64,000 bases of DNA from Diogma glabrata (GCA_963693315.1 OY856186.1:82490199-82554198), one strand, 5' to 3'. Numbered from the stretch's first letter, positions 32,069 through 43,204 are shown. A program made the numbers and translations. Notes: generated from the letters alone by a model not told the origin.

Positions 32069-32513
32069 TTAATTTTAAAGCATGAATAGAACACATTGAA
32101 ATTTCATCTATAATAATGATTGATGCATTATTAATATATGTGCCATGTACACTGTTTGGAGTTATATTTGGCATTGAATTCTCTAATAATGGAATTGGTA
32201 ATTTGAAAACATTATGCAAAGTTCGCCCCCCAATCAAAAGAGTTGATGCAATACCACTGAAGGCAGTTACAATACACGAAAGATTTAATGAATTAAATTT
32301 ATGAATGATTGCCGTTTGAACAAAAGTTTTGCCACAACCTGCATGAGCTGTCAAGAAAAAAACATTACTTCCAGTATCATGGAATTGAGCTTCACGCAAA
32401 ACAATATCAATCACACTACGTTGCTCATTATTTGCATTTTCATACATTCTATCGAAAACTATAGCTTCTTCTTCAATATCAAAATGACCTACATCGCCAA
32501 TCTGTAAGTTATA
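32069..32513 (-). pseudogene. Helitron B helicase fragment (Pif1-type, truncated)
   Basis: After a TAA at 32514-32516 that replaces the CAA seen in Helitron A, the frame continues as YNLQIGDVGHFDIEEEA, then ENANNEQRSVIDIVL, the Walker A motif AHAGCGKTFVQ, SGIASTLLIGGRTLHN (motif Ia) and the Walker B motif IIIIDEISM. It stops ten residues later at the palindromic end. Motifs III to VI of a Pif1 helicase are missing, so no working helicase could be made. Confidence 0.85.
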
Positions 32514-35510
32514 TTATGGAATCGGAAGACTAAGATCACCACATGAAGTATTATGTGTAAGAAGAATTTCATTAATTTCAATCAAGGCTCGATTAATTGA
32601 CACATCTTCATCGTAATTTCGTAAAAAGTCTTCAATCATACTATTTCTAAATTCAATCCATAAAGCTAAAGCATTCGGAGGAACATTCAAACCACAGATA
32701 AATGCAAATAATTGACGAAACTGTTTTGGTGATTGAATTTCTGAAGCTTCAAGTAAACATTCACGCCATTCATTATCATTTGTTGCAATACCTCGAGCTT
32801 CACATGCTGCAACAAAAGTAGGGTACTCAACACCTTCATACATACGTAGATCAGAAAAAGATTTTGGACCACGAACATGCAACAGAAGTAAACGCATATG
32901 AAACAATTCTATATCTTTTGGAGAAACCATATATAATCGAGCAACAACTTTATCAGCCCCACGTTGTCTTCTTTTCCACGATTTACTTTGATCATGCCAA
33001 ACATAATGTAATGGTAATTCTGTATACAAAAACTCATTAGCTAAATTATCAATGGAATTCAAATGGAAAAATGCTAACAATTTTGTTCTTGATACATTTG
33101 CGACTGCACCAGCCACATTACCATTCCTGATATAAACATTTTGTCTATTAGGCAAATGACAATCAAGTCGAATAATTGTATGAGATTGAAAATGCATTGG
33201 AAATTCAAATATGCGCCAAGCAGCTTCAGTCGAACCAACATACCGTCCATTCAAAAAATCTTGAATTTCATTTCCCACAATCGCATCATCATTATTCACT
33301 GCATTCTCTCCATTCACTCTCAATTCAACATTGGCAGAATCATACCCTTTATATACATACTTGTAAACATATTTCACACTTTTAACAGTCGTACATATTT
33401 CAACGTTAATATGACAATTGAATTTTGCAAGAAGATAAGGATTATATGGAACAACATATCTATTATCAAGAGATGCACCACGTACATCAACACTCATACC
33501 ATTATCACGTCGACGATACAAAGGATAACCATTCACAGATTCTTTAGTATTTTCAGAAAAAGGTTTTGGAAAATTCTTACTACATTTACCATCTCTCATA
33601 CAAACAGAATTGGGATTTAGAGCACCACATGGTCCATGCATCATATGACGTTTCACATATTCATGTAATTTAGGAAAAAGAATGGGATCAGGGATTTCAG
33701 TACATACAAATTTATTAATCATTTCATTTCCATCAATTCTATCTTCATCTGATAAATTTAACAAAATATGGGCATGCGGAAGACCACGTTTTTGAAATTC
33801 AATGGTATATATAAGTGCTTTGACAGAACCGAAAATCTTTTTTTTCATTAAACAATCTATGAGCTCTTTAAGTTTCACTTTAAACACACGCACAACAATA
33901 TCAGGACGAAAATTCGAAGACTCATAATTACTCAAATTATCAACAATTTCTGGCCATTGAGGATTACATGTCATTGTTATAAATAAAGAAGGTTTACCGA
34001 AATGTTGTACAATAGACATTGCATCCAAGTAATTTTGATACATGTTACGTGGTGAACCGGTGAAAGAAGATGGCAAAATTACTTTACGACCAACTACTTG
34101 CATATTATCATCGCCATTGCGATTTTGATGCAAGAAATCTGTTAAATTATTGTACAAATCAGCACGAAGAGCAGATTGATTTGAACGAATGTAATGAAGC
34201 CGTGTACCTTCGATACGAACATACATATCAAAAATCCATTGAAGAAATAATTTTTGAGAACGATGCAAAAGACTAAAACCATCACGTATAGCAAGGCGAT
34301 AAGATGCATATTGCAACATTGTAACTTTTGTACGTGACACATTAGCACGTGAAGTTGAAACTAAATTATGTGGAATATTAACGTGCCACCCAGTATCACC
34401 ATTTGGAAACAACAAAGGATAAGCTAAAGGATCCAAAGAAGAATCAAGGACAGAAACAGAACGAATTTCATTTGCATTTTTTGAAAAAACAATCATATTT
34501 CTTTCAAAAGGTGGTTCACCATCATCATTTTTAAAAATAGCAGCCACATCAGTTTGAACAGCATCATTAAAACGACGAATATCACATTCTCTGTTAACTT
34601 TTATAACCATTGACACATCAGCAGTAACATTCTCAGGTCTTTCACAAAATTCATGCATTGATTTGAAAGAACGAACAAAAGGATTCACACGATCTAACTC
34701 AAAACCTATCTCACGCATAAGAAAAATTTCACATACATTGGTATTTCTATTCATTCTCATATTAGCAGCAGTATCAACATCATAAAAATATAATTGTGCA
34801 TACATTGGAGGTCGACCATAAGCAGGAATTAAAGCACCAGTACGATGATAAAAAATATTATGAATTTTAAAATGATAAATACCACGTGCAGTAGAATCCG
34901 CTATATTACATTCAGAACTGATCATTGCAAATGCCGAATTATAGGAACGAATATTTGAAAGAAAACTTTTAGAACGTTTTTTTATAGCATTATCATTTGA
35001 ATTCAATCCTTCGAAAATATTAGAGAAAAATGCATTTTCAGAAAGAGGAGGTAAATTGACTTTGCCTTTATGGCAACACAAAGAAAACGCTTCATTATTA
35101 TTTGAAGTAACTTCTCTTGCAAAATGTTTGGCATGACAAAAATGACAACTCATATCCAAAGCACCACAAACATACGAATCAAAGTTACCTGGAATCACAT
35201 TCAAAGCACACTTGAACGAATCTCTCAAAATTACAAAGGGAATTTCATCATTCACCACATTCAATTCTAAATCATTCGCAACATTCATGACACCATTCAT
35301 GACACCGTTCATGACACCATTCATATCATCAACATTCACTTCATCATTCACAACAACATCAGCTTCAGCATTCATTCCATCATTATTACCATTCATTTCA
35401 TCATTCATAAAATCAACATTATTACGCATATTACGCATATAATCTCTTTTATTCCGACGACTCGATGTACCACTCACATCCAAACGACGTTTACGACGTA
35501 GTCTTGGCAT
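32514..35510 (-). CDS. Helitron B Rep protein (HUH nuclease region)
   Basis: ATG at 35510 begins MPRLRRKRRLDVSG, an arginine-rich start; the upstream TTG-started frame is not needed. About 998 codons follow. Residues ~75-95 carry CGALDMSCHFCHAKHF, a Cys/His finger typical of Helitron Reps. The Helitron-like N domain follows (RTGALIPAYGRPPMYAQLYF, LAYPLLFPNGDTGWH). The nuclease core has LFITMTCNPQWPEI, EFQKRGLPHAHILL with the His-x-His metal-binding pair, and KYVYKYVYKG with the paired catalytic-type tyrosines. Rep nicks and rejoins element DNA during rolling-circle-like transposition. The stop at 32514 is a CAA-to-TAA change; in A the frame reads through here into helicase. Confidence 0.9.
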   Translation of the reverse strand: MPRLRRKRRLDVSGTSSRRNKRDYMRNMRNNVDFMNDEMNGNNDGMNAEADVVVNDEVNVDDMNGVMNGVMNGVMNVANDLELNVVNDEIPFVILRDSFKCALNVIPGNFDSYVCGALDMSCHFCHAKHFAREVTSNNNEAFSLCCHKGKVNLPPLSENAFFSNIFEGLNSNDNAIKKRSKSFLSNIRSYNSAFAMISSECNIADSTARGIYHFKIHNIFYHRTGALIPAYGRPPMYAQLYFYDVDTAANMRMNRNTNVCEIFLMREIGFELDRVNPFVRSFKSMHEFCERPENVTADVSMVIKVNRECDIRRFNDAVQTDVAAIFKNDDGEPPFERNMIVFSKNANEIRSVSVLDSSLDPLAYPLLFPNGDTGWHVNIPHNLVSTSRANVSRTKVTMLQYASYRLAIRDGFSLLHRSQKLFLQWIFDMYVRIEGTRLHYIRSNQSALRADLYNNLTDFLHQNRNGDDNMQVVGRKVILPSSFTGSPRNMYQNYLDAMSIVQHFGKPSLFITMTCNPQWPEIVDNLSNYESSNFRPDIVVRVFKVKLKELIDCLMKKKIFGSVKALIYTIEFQKRGLPHAHILLNLSDEDRIDGNEMINKFVCTEIPDPILFPKLHEYVKRHMMHGPCGALNPNSVCMRDGKCSKNFPKPFSENTKESVNGYPLYRRRDNGMSVDVRGASLDNRYVVPYNPYLLAKFNCHINVEICTTVKSVKYVYKYVYKGYDSANVELRVNGENAVNNDDAIVGNEIQDFLNGRYVGSTEAAWRIFEFPMHFQSHTIIRLDCHLPNRQNVYIRNGNVAGAVANVSRTKLLAFFHLNSIDNLANEFLYTELPLHYVWHDQSKSWKRRQRGADKVVARLYMVSPKDIELFHMRLLLLHVRGPKSFSDLRMYEGVEYPTFVAACEARGIATNDNEWRECLLEASEIQSPKQFRQLFAFICGLNVPPNALALWIEFRNSMIEDFLRNYDEDVSINRALIEINEILLTHNTSCGDLSLPIP

Positions 35511-35997
35511 CGAAATAAATAAATATATCAATATATCAAAAATATGAAATAACTCAAATATCAAAATATCTCAAAAATCTTTATATCAATAAAAAACAAA
35601 ATAATCGAAAAATATCGAAAACCGTCCTTCTTGAAAGATAAAAGACGACTAAAATATAAAATAAATACGACGACTGAAATGAATATAAAATAAATATAAA
35701 AATTTTCGTTTTTGTTATTCGTTGTTCGGTTCGATAGCTAATATATAAAAAAGAAAAATTTTAAAGCATTGTTTTAAAGCAAAAAGAAAGATGTATGTAA
35801 ACTTATAATGCATATGTATAGAAAAAGTTTTCCGTATATAATAACTTTTTTATTTATGATCCGATTTGTTTGAATCCGGATCCGACTATAGGTTACACTA
35901 ATATCAGTTAGCTGTGAAAATTTCAAATGAATCCATCTGCGAATAAAAAAGCCTAATGCTCCACAAAGTTTTAATCTAGCGTATTAATATATAGAGA

Positions 35998-36141
35998 TTT
36001 TAGTCGTCTTTTATCTTTCAAGAAGGACGGTTTTCGATATTTTTCGATTATTTTGTTTTTTATTGATATAAAGATTTTTGAGATATTTTGATATTTGAGT
36101 TATTTCATATTTTTGATATATTGATATATTTATTTATTTCG
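35998..36141 (+). other. Helitron A 5' UTR segment after the B insertion
   Basis: This 144-bp AT-rich leader continues Helitron A from 31594 to the Rep ATG at 36142. It begins TTTTAGTCGTCTTTTATC and is mirrored at 35511-35654 in B. The mirror symmetry around 35661-35997 is caused by B lying in A in the opposite orientation, not by an independent palindrome. Confidence 0.8.
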
Positions 36142-38000
36142 ATGCCAAGACTACGTCGTAAACGTCGTTTGGATGTGAGTGGTACATCGAGTCGTCGGAA
36201 TAAAAGAGATTATATGCGTAATATGCGTAATAATGTTGATTTTATGAATGATGAAATGAATGGTAATAATGATGGAATGAATGCTGAAGCTGATGTTGTT
36301 GTGAATGATGAAGTGAATGTTGATGATATGAATGGTGTCATGAACGGTGTCATGAATGGTGTCATGAATGTTGCGAATGATTTAGAATTGAATGTGGTGA
36401 ATGATGAAATTCCCTTTGTAATTTTGAGAGATTCGTTCAAGTGTGCTTTGAATGTGATTCCAGGTAACTTTGATTCGTATGTTTGTGGTGCTTTGGATAT
36501 GAGTTGTCATTTTTGTCATGCCAAACATTTTGCAAGAGAAGTTACTTCAAATAATAATGAAGCGTTTTCTTTGTGTTGCCATAAAGGCAAAGTCAATTTA
36601 CCTCCTCTTTCTGAAAATGCATTTTTCTCTAATATTTTCGAAGGATTGAATTCAAATGATAATGCTATAAAAAAACGTTCTAAAAGTTTTCTTTCAAATA
36701 TTCGTTCCTATAATTCGGCATTTGCAATGATCAGTTCTGAATGTAATATAGCGGATTCTACTGCACGTGGTATTTATCATTTTAAAATTCATAATATTTT
36801 TTATCATCGTACTGGTGCTTTAATTCCTGCTTATGGTCGACCTCCAATGTATGCACAATTATATTTTTATGATGTTGATACTGCTGCTAATATGAGAATG
36901 AATAGAAATACCAATGTATGTGAAATTTTTCTTATGCGTGAGATAGGTTTTGAGTTAGATCGTGTGAATCCTTTTGTTCGTTCTTTCAAATCAATGCATG
37001 AATTTTGTGAAAGACCTGAGAATGTTACTGCTGATGTGTCAATGGTTATAAAAGTTAACAGAGAATGTGATATTCGTCGTTTTAATGATGCTGTTCAAAC
37101 TGATGTGGCTGCTATTTTTAAAAATGATGATGGTGAACCACCTTTTGAAAGAAATATGATTGTTTTTTCAAAAAATGCAAATGAAATTCGTTCTGTTTCT
37201 GTCCTTGATTCTTCTTTGGATCCTTTAGCTTATCCTTTGTTGTTTCCAAATGGTGATACTGGGTGGCACGTTAATATTCCACATAATTTAGTTTCAACTT
37301 CACGTGCTAATGTGTCACGTACAAAAGCTACAATGTTGCAATATGCATCTTATCGCCTTGCTATACGTGATGGTTTTAGTCTTTTGCATCGTTCTCAAAA
37401 ATTATTTCTTCAATGGATTGTTGATATGTATGTTCGTATCGAAGGTACACGGCTTCATTACATTCGTTCAAATCAATCTGCTCTCCGTGCTGATTTGTAC
37501 AATAATTTAACAGATTTCTTGCATCAAAATCGCAATGGCGATGATAATATGCAAGTAGTTGGTCGTAAAGTAATTTTGCCATCTTCTTTCACCGGTTCAC
37601 CACGTAACATGTATCAAAATTACTTGGATGCAATGTCTATTGTACAACATTTCGGTAAACCTTCTTTATTTATAACAATGACATGTAATCCTCAATGGCC
37701 AGAAATTGTTGATAATTTGAGTAATTATGAGTCTTCGAATTTTCGTCCTGATATTGTTGTGCGTGTGTTTAAAGTGAAACTTAAAGAGCTCATAGATTGT
37801 TTAATGAAAAAAAAGATTTTCGGTTCTGTCAAAGCACTTATATATACCATTGAATTTCAAAAACGTGGTCTTCCGCATGCCCATATTTTGTTAAATTTAT
37901 CAGATGAAGATAGAATTGATGGAAATGAAATGATTAATAAATTTGTATGTACTGAAATCCCTGATCCCATTCTTTTTCCTAAATTACATGAATATGTGAA
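36142..38000 (+). pseudogene. Helitron A Rep, first part (up to frameshift)
   Basis: Nearly identical to the N-terminal ~620 residues of the B Rep, including the Cys/His finger and the HUH motif GLPHAHILL. At about 38000 the sequence GAAATGGTCATATG has one more base than GAAACGTCATATG of B; the frame then runs into WSYDAWTMWC and stops at 38067. Synonymous and a few missense differences (for example V for F in WIVDMYV) separate it from B. Confidence 0.88.
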
Positions 38001-38830
38001 ATGGTCATATGATGCATGGACCATGTGGTGCTCTAAATCCCAATTCTGTTTGTATGAGAGATGGTAAATGTAGTAAGAATTTTCCAAAACCTTTTTCTGA
38101 AAATACTAAAGAATCTGTGAATGGTTATCCTTTGTATCGTCGACGTGATAATGGTATGAGTGTTGATGTACGTGGTGCATCTCTTGATAATAGATATGTT
38201 GTTCCATATAATCCTTATCTTCTTGCAAAATTCAATTGTCATATTAACGTTGAAATATGTACGACTGTTAAAAGTGTGAAATATGTTTACAAGTATGTAT
38301 ATAAAGGGTATGATTCTGCCAATGTTGAATTGAGAGTGAATGGAGAGAATGCAGTGAATAATGATGATGCGATTGTGGGAAATGAAATTCAAGATTTTTT
38401 GAATGGACGGTATGTTGGTTCGACTGAAGCTGCTTGGCGCATATTTGAATTTCCAATGCATTTTCAATCTCATACAATTATTCGACTTGATTGTCATTTG
38501 CCTAATAGACAAAATGTTTATATCAGGAATGGTAATGTGGCTGGTGCAGTCGCAAATGTATCAAGAACAAAATTGTTAGCATTTTTCCATTTGAATTCCA
38601 TTGATAATTTAGCTAATGAGTTTTTGTATACAGAATTACCATTACATTATGTTTGGCATGATCAAAGTAAATCGTGGAAAAGAAGACAACGTGGGGCTGA
38701 TAAAGTTGTTGCTCGATTATATATGGTTTCTCCAAAAGATATAGAATTGTTTCATATGCGTTTACTTCTGTTGCATGTTCGTGGTCCAAAATCTTTTTCT
38801 GATCTACGTATGTATGAAGGTGTTGAGTAA
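38001..38830 (+). pseudogene. Helitron A Rep, second part (after frameshift, to stop)
   Basis: The Rep frame continues as MMHGPCGALNPNSVCMRDGK, the KYVYKYVYKG tyrosine motif and SRTKLLAFFHLNSID. It ends at a TAA (38826-38828) where B has TAC (VE-Y-PTFVAACEARG). Past the stop, the same frame resumes with TFVAACEARGIATND. Confidence 0.88.
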
Positions 38831-39584
38831 CCTACTTTTGTTGCAGCATGTGAAGCTCGAGGTATTGCAACAAATGATAATGAATGGCGTGAATGTTTAC
38901 TTGAAGCTTCAGAAATTCAATCACCAAAACAGTTTCGTCAATTATTTGCATTTATCTGTGGTTTGAATGTTCCTCCGAATGCTTTAGCTTTATGGATTGA
39001 ATTTAGAAATAGTATGATTGAAGACTTTTTACGAAATTACGATGAAGATGTGTCAATTAATCGAGCCTTGATTGAAATTAATGAAATTCTTCTTACACAT
39101 AATACTTCATGTGGTGATCTTGGTCTTCCGATTCCACAATATAACTTACAGATTGGCGATGTAGGTCATTTTGATATTGAAGAAGAAGCTATAGTTTTCG
39201 ATAGAATGTATGAAAATGCAAATAATGAGCAACGTAGTGTGATTGATATTGTTTTGCGTGAAGCTCAATTCCATGATACTGGAAGTAATGTTTTTTTCTT
39301 GACAGCTCATGCAGGTTGTGGCAAAACTTTTGTTCAAACGGCAATCATTCATAAATTTAATTCATTAAATCTTTCGTGTATTGTAACTGCCTTCAGTGGT
39401 ATTGCATCAACTCTTTTGATTGGGGGGCGAACTTTGCATAATGTTTTCAAATTACCAATTCCATTATTAGAGAATTCAATGCCAAATATAACTCCAAACA
39501 GTGTACATGGCACATATATTAATAATGCATCAATCATTATTATAGATGAAATTTCAATGTGTTCTATTCATGCTTTAAAATTAA
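38831..39584 (+). pseudogene. Helitron A Rep C-terminus and truncated Pif1-type helicase
   Basis: In A the junction lost in B is open: LGLPIPQYNLQIGDVGHF connects Rep and helicase in one polypeptide, the standard RepHel fusion. Walker A (AHAGCGKTF) and Walker B (IIIIDEISM) are intact, then ALKL is cut by the palindromic end at 39585. The identical truncation point in A and B shows that it was inherited from a common parent element. Confidence 0.88.
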
Positions 39585-40058
39585 CTAGGAGGGCCCGGCG
39601 TGCTTCGCTACGCTTATAAATAAAGTTTTTGCGTAGACATTTTGTTGACGTAGAAGCAATGATTTCAAAAAGTGGTAATGAGAAATGCTACCATATAATT
39701 TTTAATTTTTCTTTTTAAATATATGAATGAAAAATAATCAGAACTCTAGCTGATCAGTTCGGATATATGAAAAATTAGCGAAGCTTACTTGAAAACTTAT
39801 TTGATCGCTAATTTTTCATATGCTAATTTTTCATACGAAGCTTACTTGAAAACTTATTTGATCGCTAATTTTTCATATATCCGAACTGATCAGCTAGAGT
39901 TCTGATTATTTTTCATTCATATATTTAAAAAGAAAAATTAAAAATTATATGGTAGCATTTCTCATTACCACTTTTTGAAATCATTGCTTCTACGTCAACA
40001 AAATGTCTACGCAAAAACTTTATTTATAAGCGTAGCGAAGCACGCCGGGCCCTTCTAG
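39585..40058 (+). repeat. 474-bp palindromic Helitron end, copy in A
   Basis: It begins CTAGGAGGGCCCGGCG and ends CGCCGGGCCCTTCTAG, with the terminal hairpin GCGTAGCGAAGCACGC on the right arm. Both ends are therefore 3'-type ends in inverted orientation. The same 474 bp occur in Helitron B. The right end is the outer boundary of Helitron A against host T at 40059. Confidence 0.9.
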
Positions 40059-40471
40059 TACAAATTATCGATTTAAGATTAAACATCGAGAAGGAACTAT
40101 AACTAACTTGTTCGTTATCGTTAGACCAAACATGACAAAAAAACAATTTTAATGTTGGTATTTTACATTAAAAACTTTTTCCAATCAATTCTTTTATTAA
40201 TCTTTCTGTTTGAACACTCAAATACGAATTAACTCAATTCCCGTCAAACATGGAAAAAGAAAAGAAAATGTGATTTTTTGACAATCATCGGCTTTGTATG
40301 AAAAATCAAGGTGTAACAACATGAAAATACTACATTTTTTCGTTCAATTTTTTTAATTAATATGAATGAGTTCAGTAATCTATTTTTTTCCGTTAATATT
40401 TTTGAAATTAAAGGTTGGTTCGTTATGTTTAAATTTTAAGGTTTTTTATTCATTGAGAGAAGTTGAACTAT
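40059..40471. other. AT-rich non-coding stretch
   Basis: Nothing recognised. Several similar phrases (for example TTTTTCGTT...AATATGAATGAG) also occur near 44580-44660, suggesting distantly duplicated sequence: both places read AACATTAAAA/AAAATGTGATTTTTGACAATC-like text beside TTGAACTTTTTTATT. Confidence 0.4.
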
Positions 40472-41213
40472 TTAAGATGTTTGAAATATTTTGAATAAAC
40501 TGTCGAAGAGCTCGAAATTGGTTTCATTATTGAATGTGAAAACTTGACAGACGTTACAGTTTCCCAAAATTGACGGCAGCATTTGTGCTGATAATGAGGT
40601 TATTTTGGAGGTTATTTTAGAAAGATCAAATGTGTATTCCGAAAGCTTGTTTTTAAGCGATTGCGCTATAGTAATGGCATCTTCCATTTGAAGTGAATAA
40701 AAAGAAAGTAAAGATGTCTGAACACCTTTATCTTTATCAAAAAATTTTACTAGTAAAGGAAAACATTTTATGTTACCTTTATTTGATGCGTCCGTTATTA
40801 CTGAAAAATATCGCGCCAGAGCTAAATTGTTTTTAATAATCATTTTCGAATGAGGACCGAGTACATTAGTAATAATAGCACTGGTTTTCGTTCTTCCACA
40901 GCTATATTTGTTTGCGATAGTTGAATCGCTAAACAGAATCCTAAATAATGATCCACCACACCCACTGGAACTATAGCTGTGCGAATGAATGCATGAATGG
41001 TAGCTAAATAATGATTCTGCTATTAACACCTGTTGTTCGGCTTTGGTATATGGAGTAATGTAATATTCTGATATTTTAGTAGATTGTTGTGCATTTAAAT
41101 TAACTTTATGTTTAGCTGTAATCACTTTACATATCGTTTTTTTTCTTCGGTGTTGGTGAATCATTTAATATTTTCTCGTTACTTTTAGAAAGATTGATTT
41201 TGGATGTCGACAT
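40472..41213 (-). pseudogene. hAT-like transposase relic, N-terminal half, minus strand
   Basis: The likely original ATG is at 41213 (MSTSKINLSKSNEKILND) with a frameshift near 41130. The main frame then reads ISEYYITPYTKAEQQVLIAE, SLFSYHS, CGRTKTSAIITNVLGPHS, ARYFSVITDASNKGNIKCFP and LLVKFFDKDKGVQTSLLSFY. The TDASNKGN.K.FPL..r.Fd...Gvq..LL.f pattern is the first part of a hAT-type transposase catalytic domain, with the first acidic residue in TDAS. After KITSLSAQML the frame degenerates. It matches the family of the relic at 23880-24290. Confidence 0.65.
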
Positions 41214-42565
41214 ATTTTAAGCCTAATAATAAGTTTATTTATTTAAAAAATCATAACTTAATAAAAATGTAACAACTTACAATTTATGTCAATATATATG
41301 ATTAAAGTTGATACTATGTAAATGAAATGTGTTGACAGTTTCTTGTTACTGGACCTTTTCCACTCACTATAATACTACTTTTAATAATTAAAAAAGGAAA
41401 TACGCAAGAAATACTGTATTTTTTTGTGCCCCCATACGAATCTTAAATTTTTTGGAATCTCTCAACTATTATACTCCTTAACCTAACATTTTAGGCAACT
41501 GTTAATGATTAATAATTTAATTCAAAAGAAAAATTGTATATACAAATATAATAATACATAATAATAGTAATAAAATAAAAAAATCTTATAGCTGGTTTGA
41601 CCGTTCCGTGGTTGATTGGTGATGACGTTTCTAATAGCTGCCATATTCACAAATTACTTTCATATCTAGAAGCTTTTCTTCCAATAATGTCATATATTTC
41701 AGCCACCGCCTTCAAAAATTCAAACATATTCTGGATCTTCAATAACTTTTTCCAATATAACCATTTATATCAGCCACCTTTCACAACTTTAATCATAGAC
41801 CGGATCTTCAATAACTTTTTCCATCTCCCGTAGCTAATCAAGAAGACATTTTCTTTTATATCACAAGAAATTTATTTTTATGTTTCTTTTTAGTACAATT
41901 AGACTTTTTTATTCTCCAACAATTAGTTTGACCAATTATATAAAGAAAAATTGAATAATTAAAAACCATTACTCAAAAATAACTAACAAACACTTCTTTT
42001 TGTTTAATTTTTTTCCATTTAAACTTTTATTGTTCGACAAACGAACATGGAATAATATTCAACATGAAGTGCCATTTATAAATCAATTTTCGTTATCTTT
42101 TTATTTTCGTATTTAACGAAAACCGAACAAAATTATCATCTTCAATCCGTTTTCCGTTTTTCCTTTCGGCAGAGTGTGTTTAATGATTTTACTCTAAATT
42201 TCTTATTTAGATGTTGGAAGAAATTTTATGGTTAGTTTGAATTTGAAAATTTTACCATTAGAAAACTTGAATTATGAAAAATTCCATTAAGAAGAAACCA
42301 AAAATGAAATATTAAAATTCGCGTTATACAAATACATATCGTTTTGGTTATATTATCAGAAGATGAGCAATGTGTTTTGGTTTAACTTATGTGAAAACTG
42401 ATGAAAACGGTAATGAAGATTGTTCTGCTTGTGAAAATATTAAATTAAGGTTTTTCGAAAACGCTAGTCATCTTGTGATTCCTTTAATGTTAATACAAAT
42501 CATTGGGTTGCACGATATGTTTATAAAATAAATAATTAAATATTTATATTGTGTTGAATTCTAAT
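41214..42565. other. AT-rich stretch with one imperfect tandem duplication
   Basis: No gene recognised. At about 41690-41830 an ~80-bp unit recurs (TATTTCAGCCACC, then GGATCTTCAATAACTTTTTCCA), giving two copies. The rest is simple AT-rich sequence. Confidence 0.5.
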
Positions 42566-43030
42566 TTAAATTATTGGGTAATTGTCATTATAGCCATTTT
42601 GGGACTTTATTATTTTTATCTGTATAGGGGTATAGATGATGGCGTGTATGTATGTATGCGTGAGTGTATGGGGGTATGGATGATGGCGTGTATGTAGGTA
42701 TACGTGAGTGTATGTGGGTATGTATGAGGGCGTGTATGTATATAAGCGTGAGTGTATTGGGTGTGCATGCACGTGAATGATGTATCTATGGGGGCGAACG
42801 TGACGGTCGGGTTTTTATTGTAGGTCCACCAGAGTCTTCCTTCTTCACCTTTTTTTTATAATCTTCCATCCGATTTTATACAACCGGTAAACGCGCACAT
42901 TCCGATGTATTTGTGCTGAAGCAGCAGGTTTTCTTTAGGGCCCACAAGCTGAAGCTGGTTTAGGGTATAAAACCTTACTGCGCGGCCTGCTAAACTGATG
43001 CGTTGGAAGTTCCAACTTATCCAGTTCTCC
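42566..43030 (+). repeat. Diverged partial LTR related to the long-LTR element
   Basis: From about 42740 to 43030 the order GGGTGTG, GTCCACCAGAGTCTTC, CATTCCGATGTATTTGTGCTG, AAGCAGCAGG, CACAAGCTGAAGCTGGTTTA and terminal CATTACA parallels the last ~300 bp of the 3.5-kb LTR (9480-9777). Identity is perhaps 65-70%. Upstream, 42610-42760 holds three ~50-bp GTATGTATG/GATGGCGTG repeats, matching the TG-rich part of the LTR. The TGTAATGG start was not found, so it is truncated. It abuts a Gypsy protease fragment. Confidence 0.65.
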
Positions 43031-43204
43031 ATTACAATTTATAAGTACTTAAGAGGTCTTGCCCTAATATTCCACCTGTAGGTATATTCAAGTCATTTTG
43101 TAGTACATGTAATCTTACTTTAAGTGCATAATTTGGAATAAAAATTTCTGTATTTAAGATACCTAATGAGTTTACAATGGTATTTGTAACACCTTTTATT
43201 TCTA
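43031..43204 (-). pseudogene. Gypsy protease fragment, minus strand
   Basis: The minus strand reads SNVEQNIIEIKGVTNTIVNS, LGILNTEIFIPNYALKVRLH and VLQNDLNIPTGGILGQDLLS. The closing GGILGQDLL corresponds to the conserved ILGRDF motif of Gypsy proteases. The DTG motif is missing; the fragment is fused out of frame to the preceding gag fragment, showing an internal deletion. The related LTR end at 43030 cuts it. Confidence 0.6.

Larger units (their letters stand above)
31595..35997 (-). mobile_element. Helitron B (minus), inserted inside Helitron A
   Basis: On the minus strand it starts TCTCTATATATTAATACG at 35997 and ends ...CCTCCTAG at 31595. The flanks are A at 31594 and T at 35998, and joining them recreates exactly the TATTTTATATTTTAG found uninterrupted inside B itself near 35660. 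Thus B lies in A at an internal A|T site with no TSD. Length is 4403 bp against 4405 for A; the extra bases in A are one T in TCTTC and one base near 38001. It encodes Rep, a helicase N-terminus and the 474-bp palindromic end. Confidence 0.9.
24765..40058 (+). mobile_element. Helitron A (+), interrupted by a Gypsy element and by Helitron B
   Basis: The 5' end TCTTCTATAT starts at 24765 after host A, and the 3' end GGGCCCTTCTAG stops at 40058 before host T, matching the A|T insertion preference and absence of TSD of Helitrons. The Gypsy element (24777-31258 plus a 4-bp TSD) sits 12 bp inside the 5' end, and Helitron B (31595-35997) farther in. Removing both leaves 4405 bp. The element encodes a Rep and a helicase truncated by a 474-bp palindromic 3' end. 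It carries a frameshift near 38001 and a stop at 38826, so it cannot make full Rep now. Confidence 0.85.

Noticed and set aside
33141..33620. 159-codon ORF antisense to Helitron Rep, mirrored at 38033-38512
   Set aside because: Shadow of the Rep coding sequence; present twice only because Rep is present twice.
35212..36440. Large palindrome around 35660-35997 taken as a separate foldback element
   Set aside because: Fully explained by Helitron B lying inside Helitron A in opposite orientation.
42566..42772. His/Thr/Tyr-rich minus-strand ORF
   Set aside because: It is a translation of GTATG-type minisatellite sequence.
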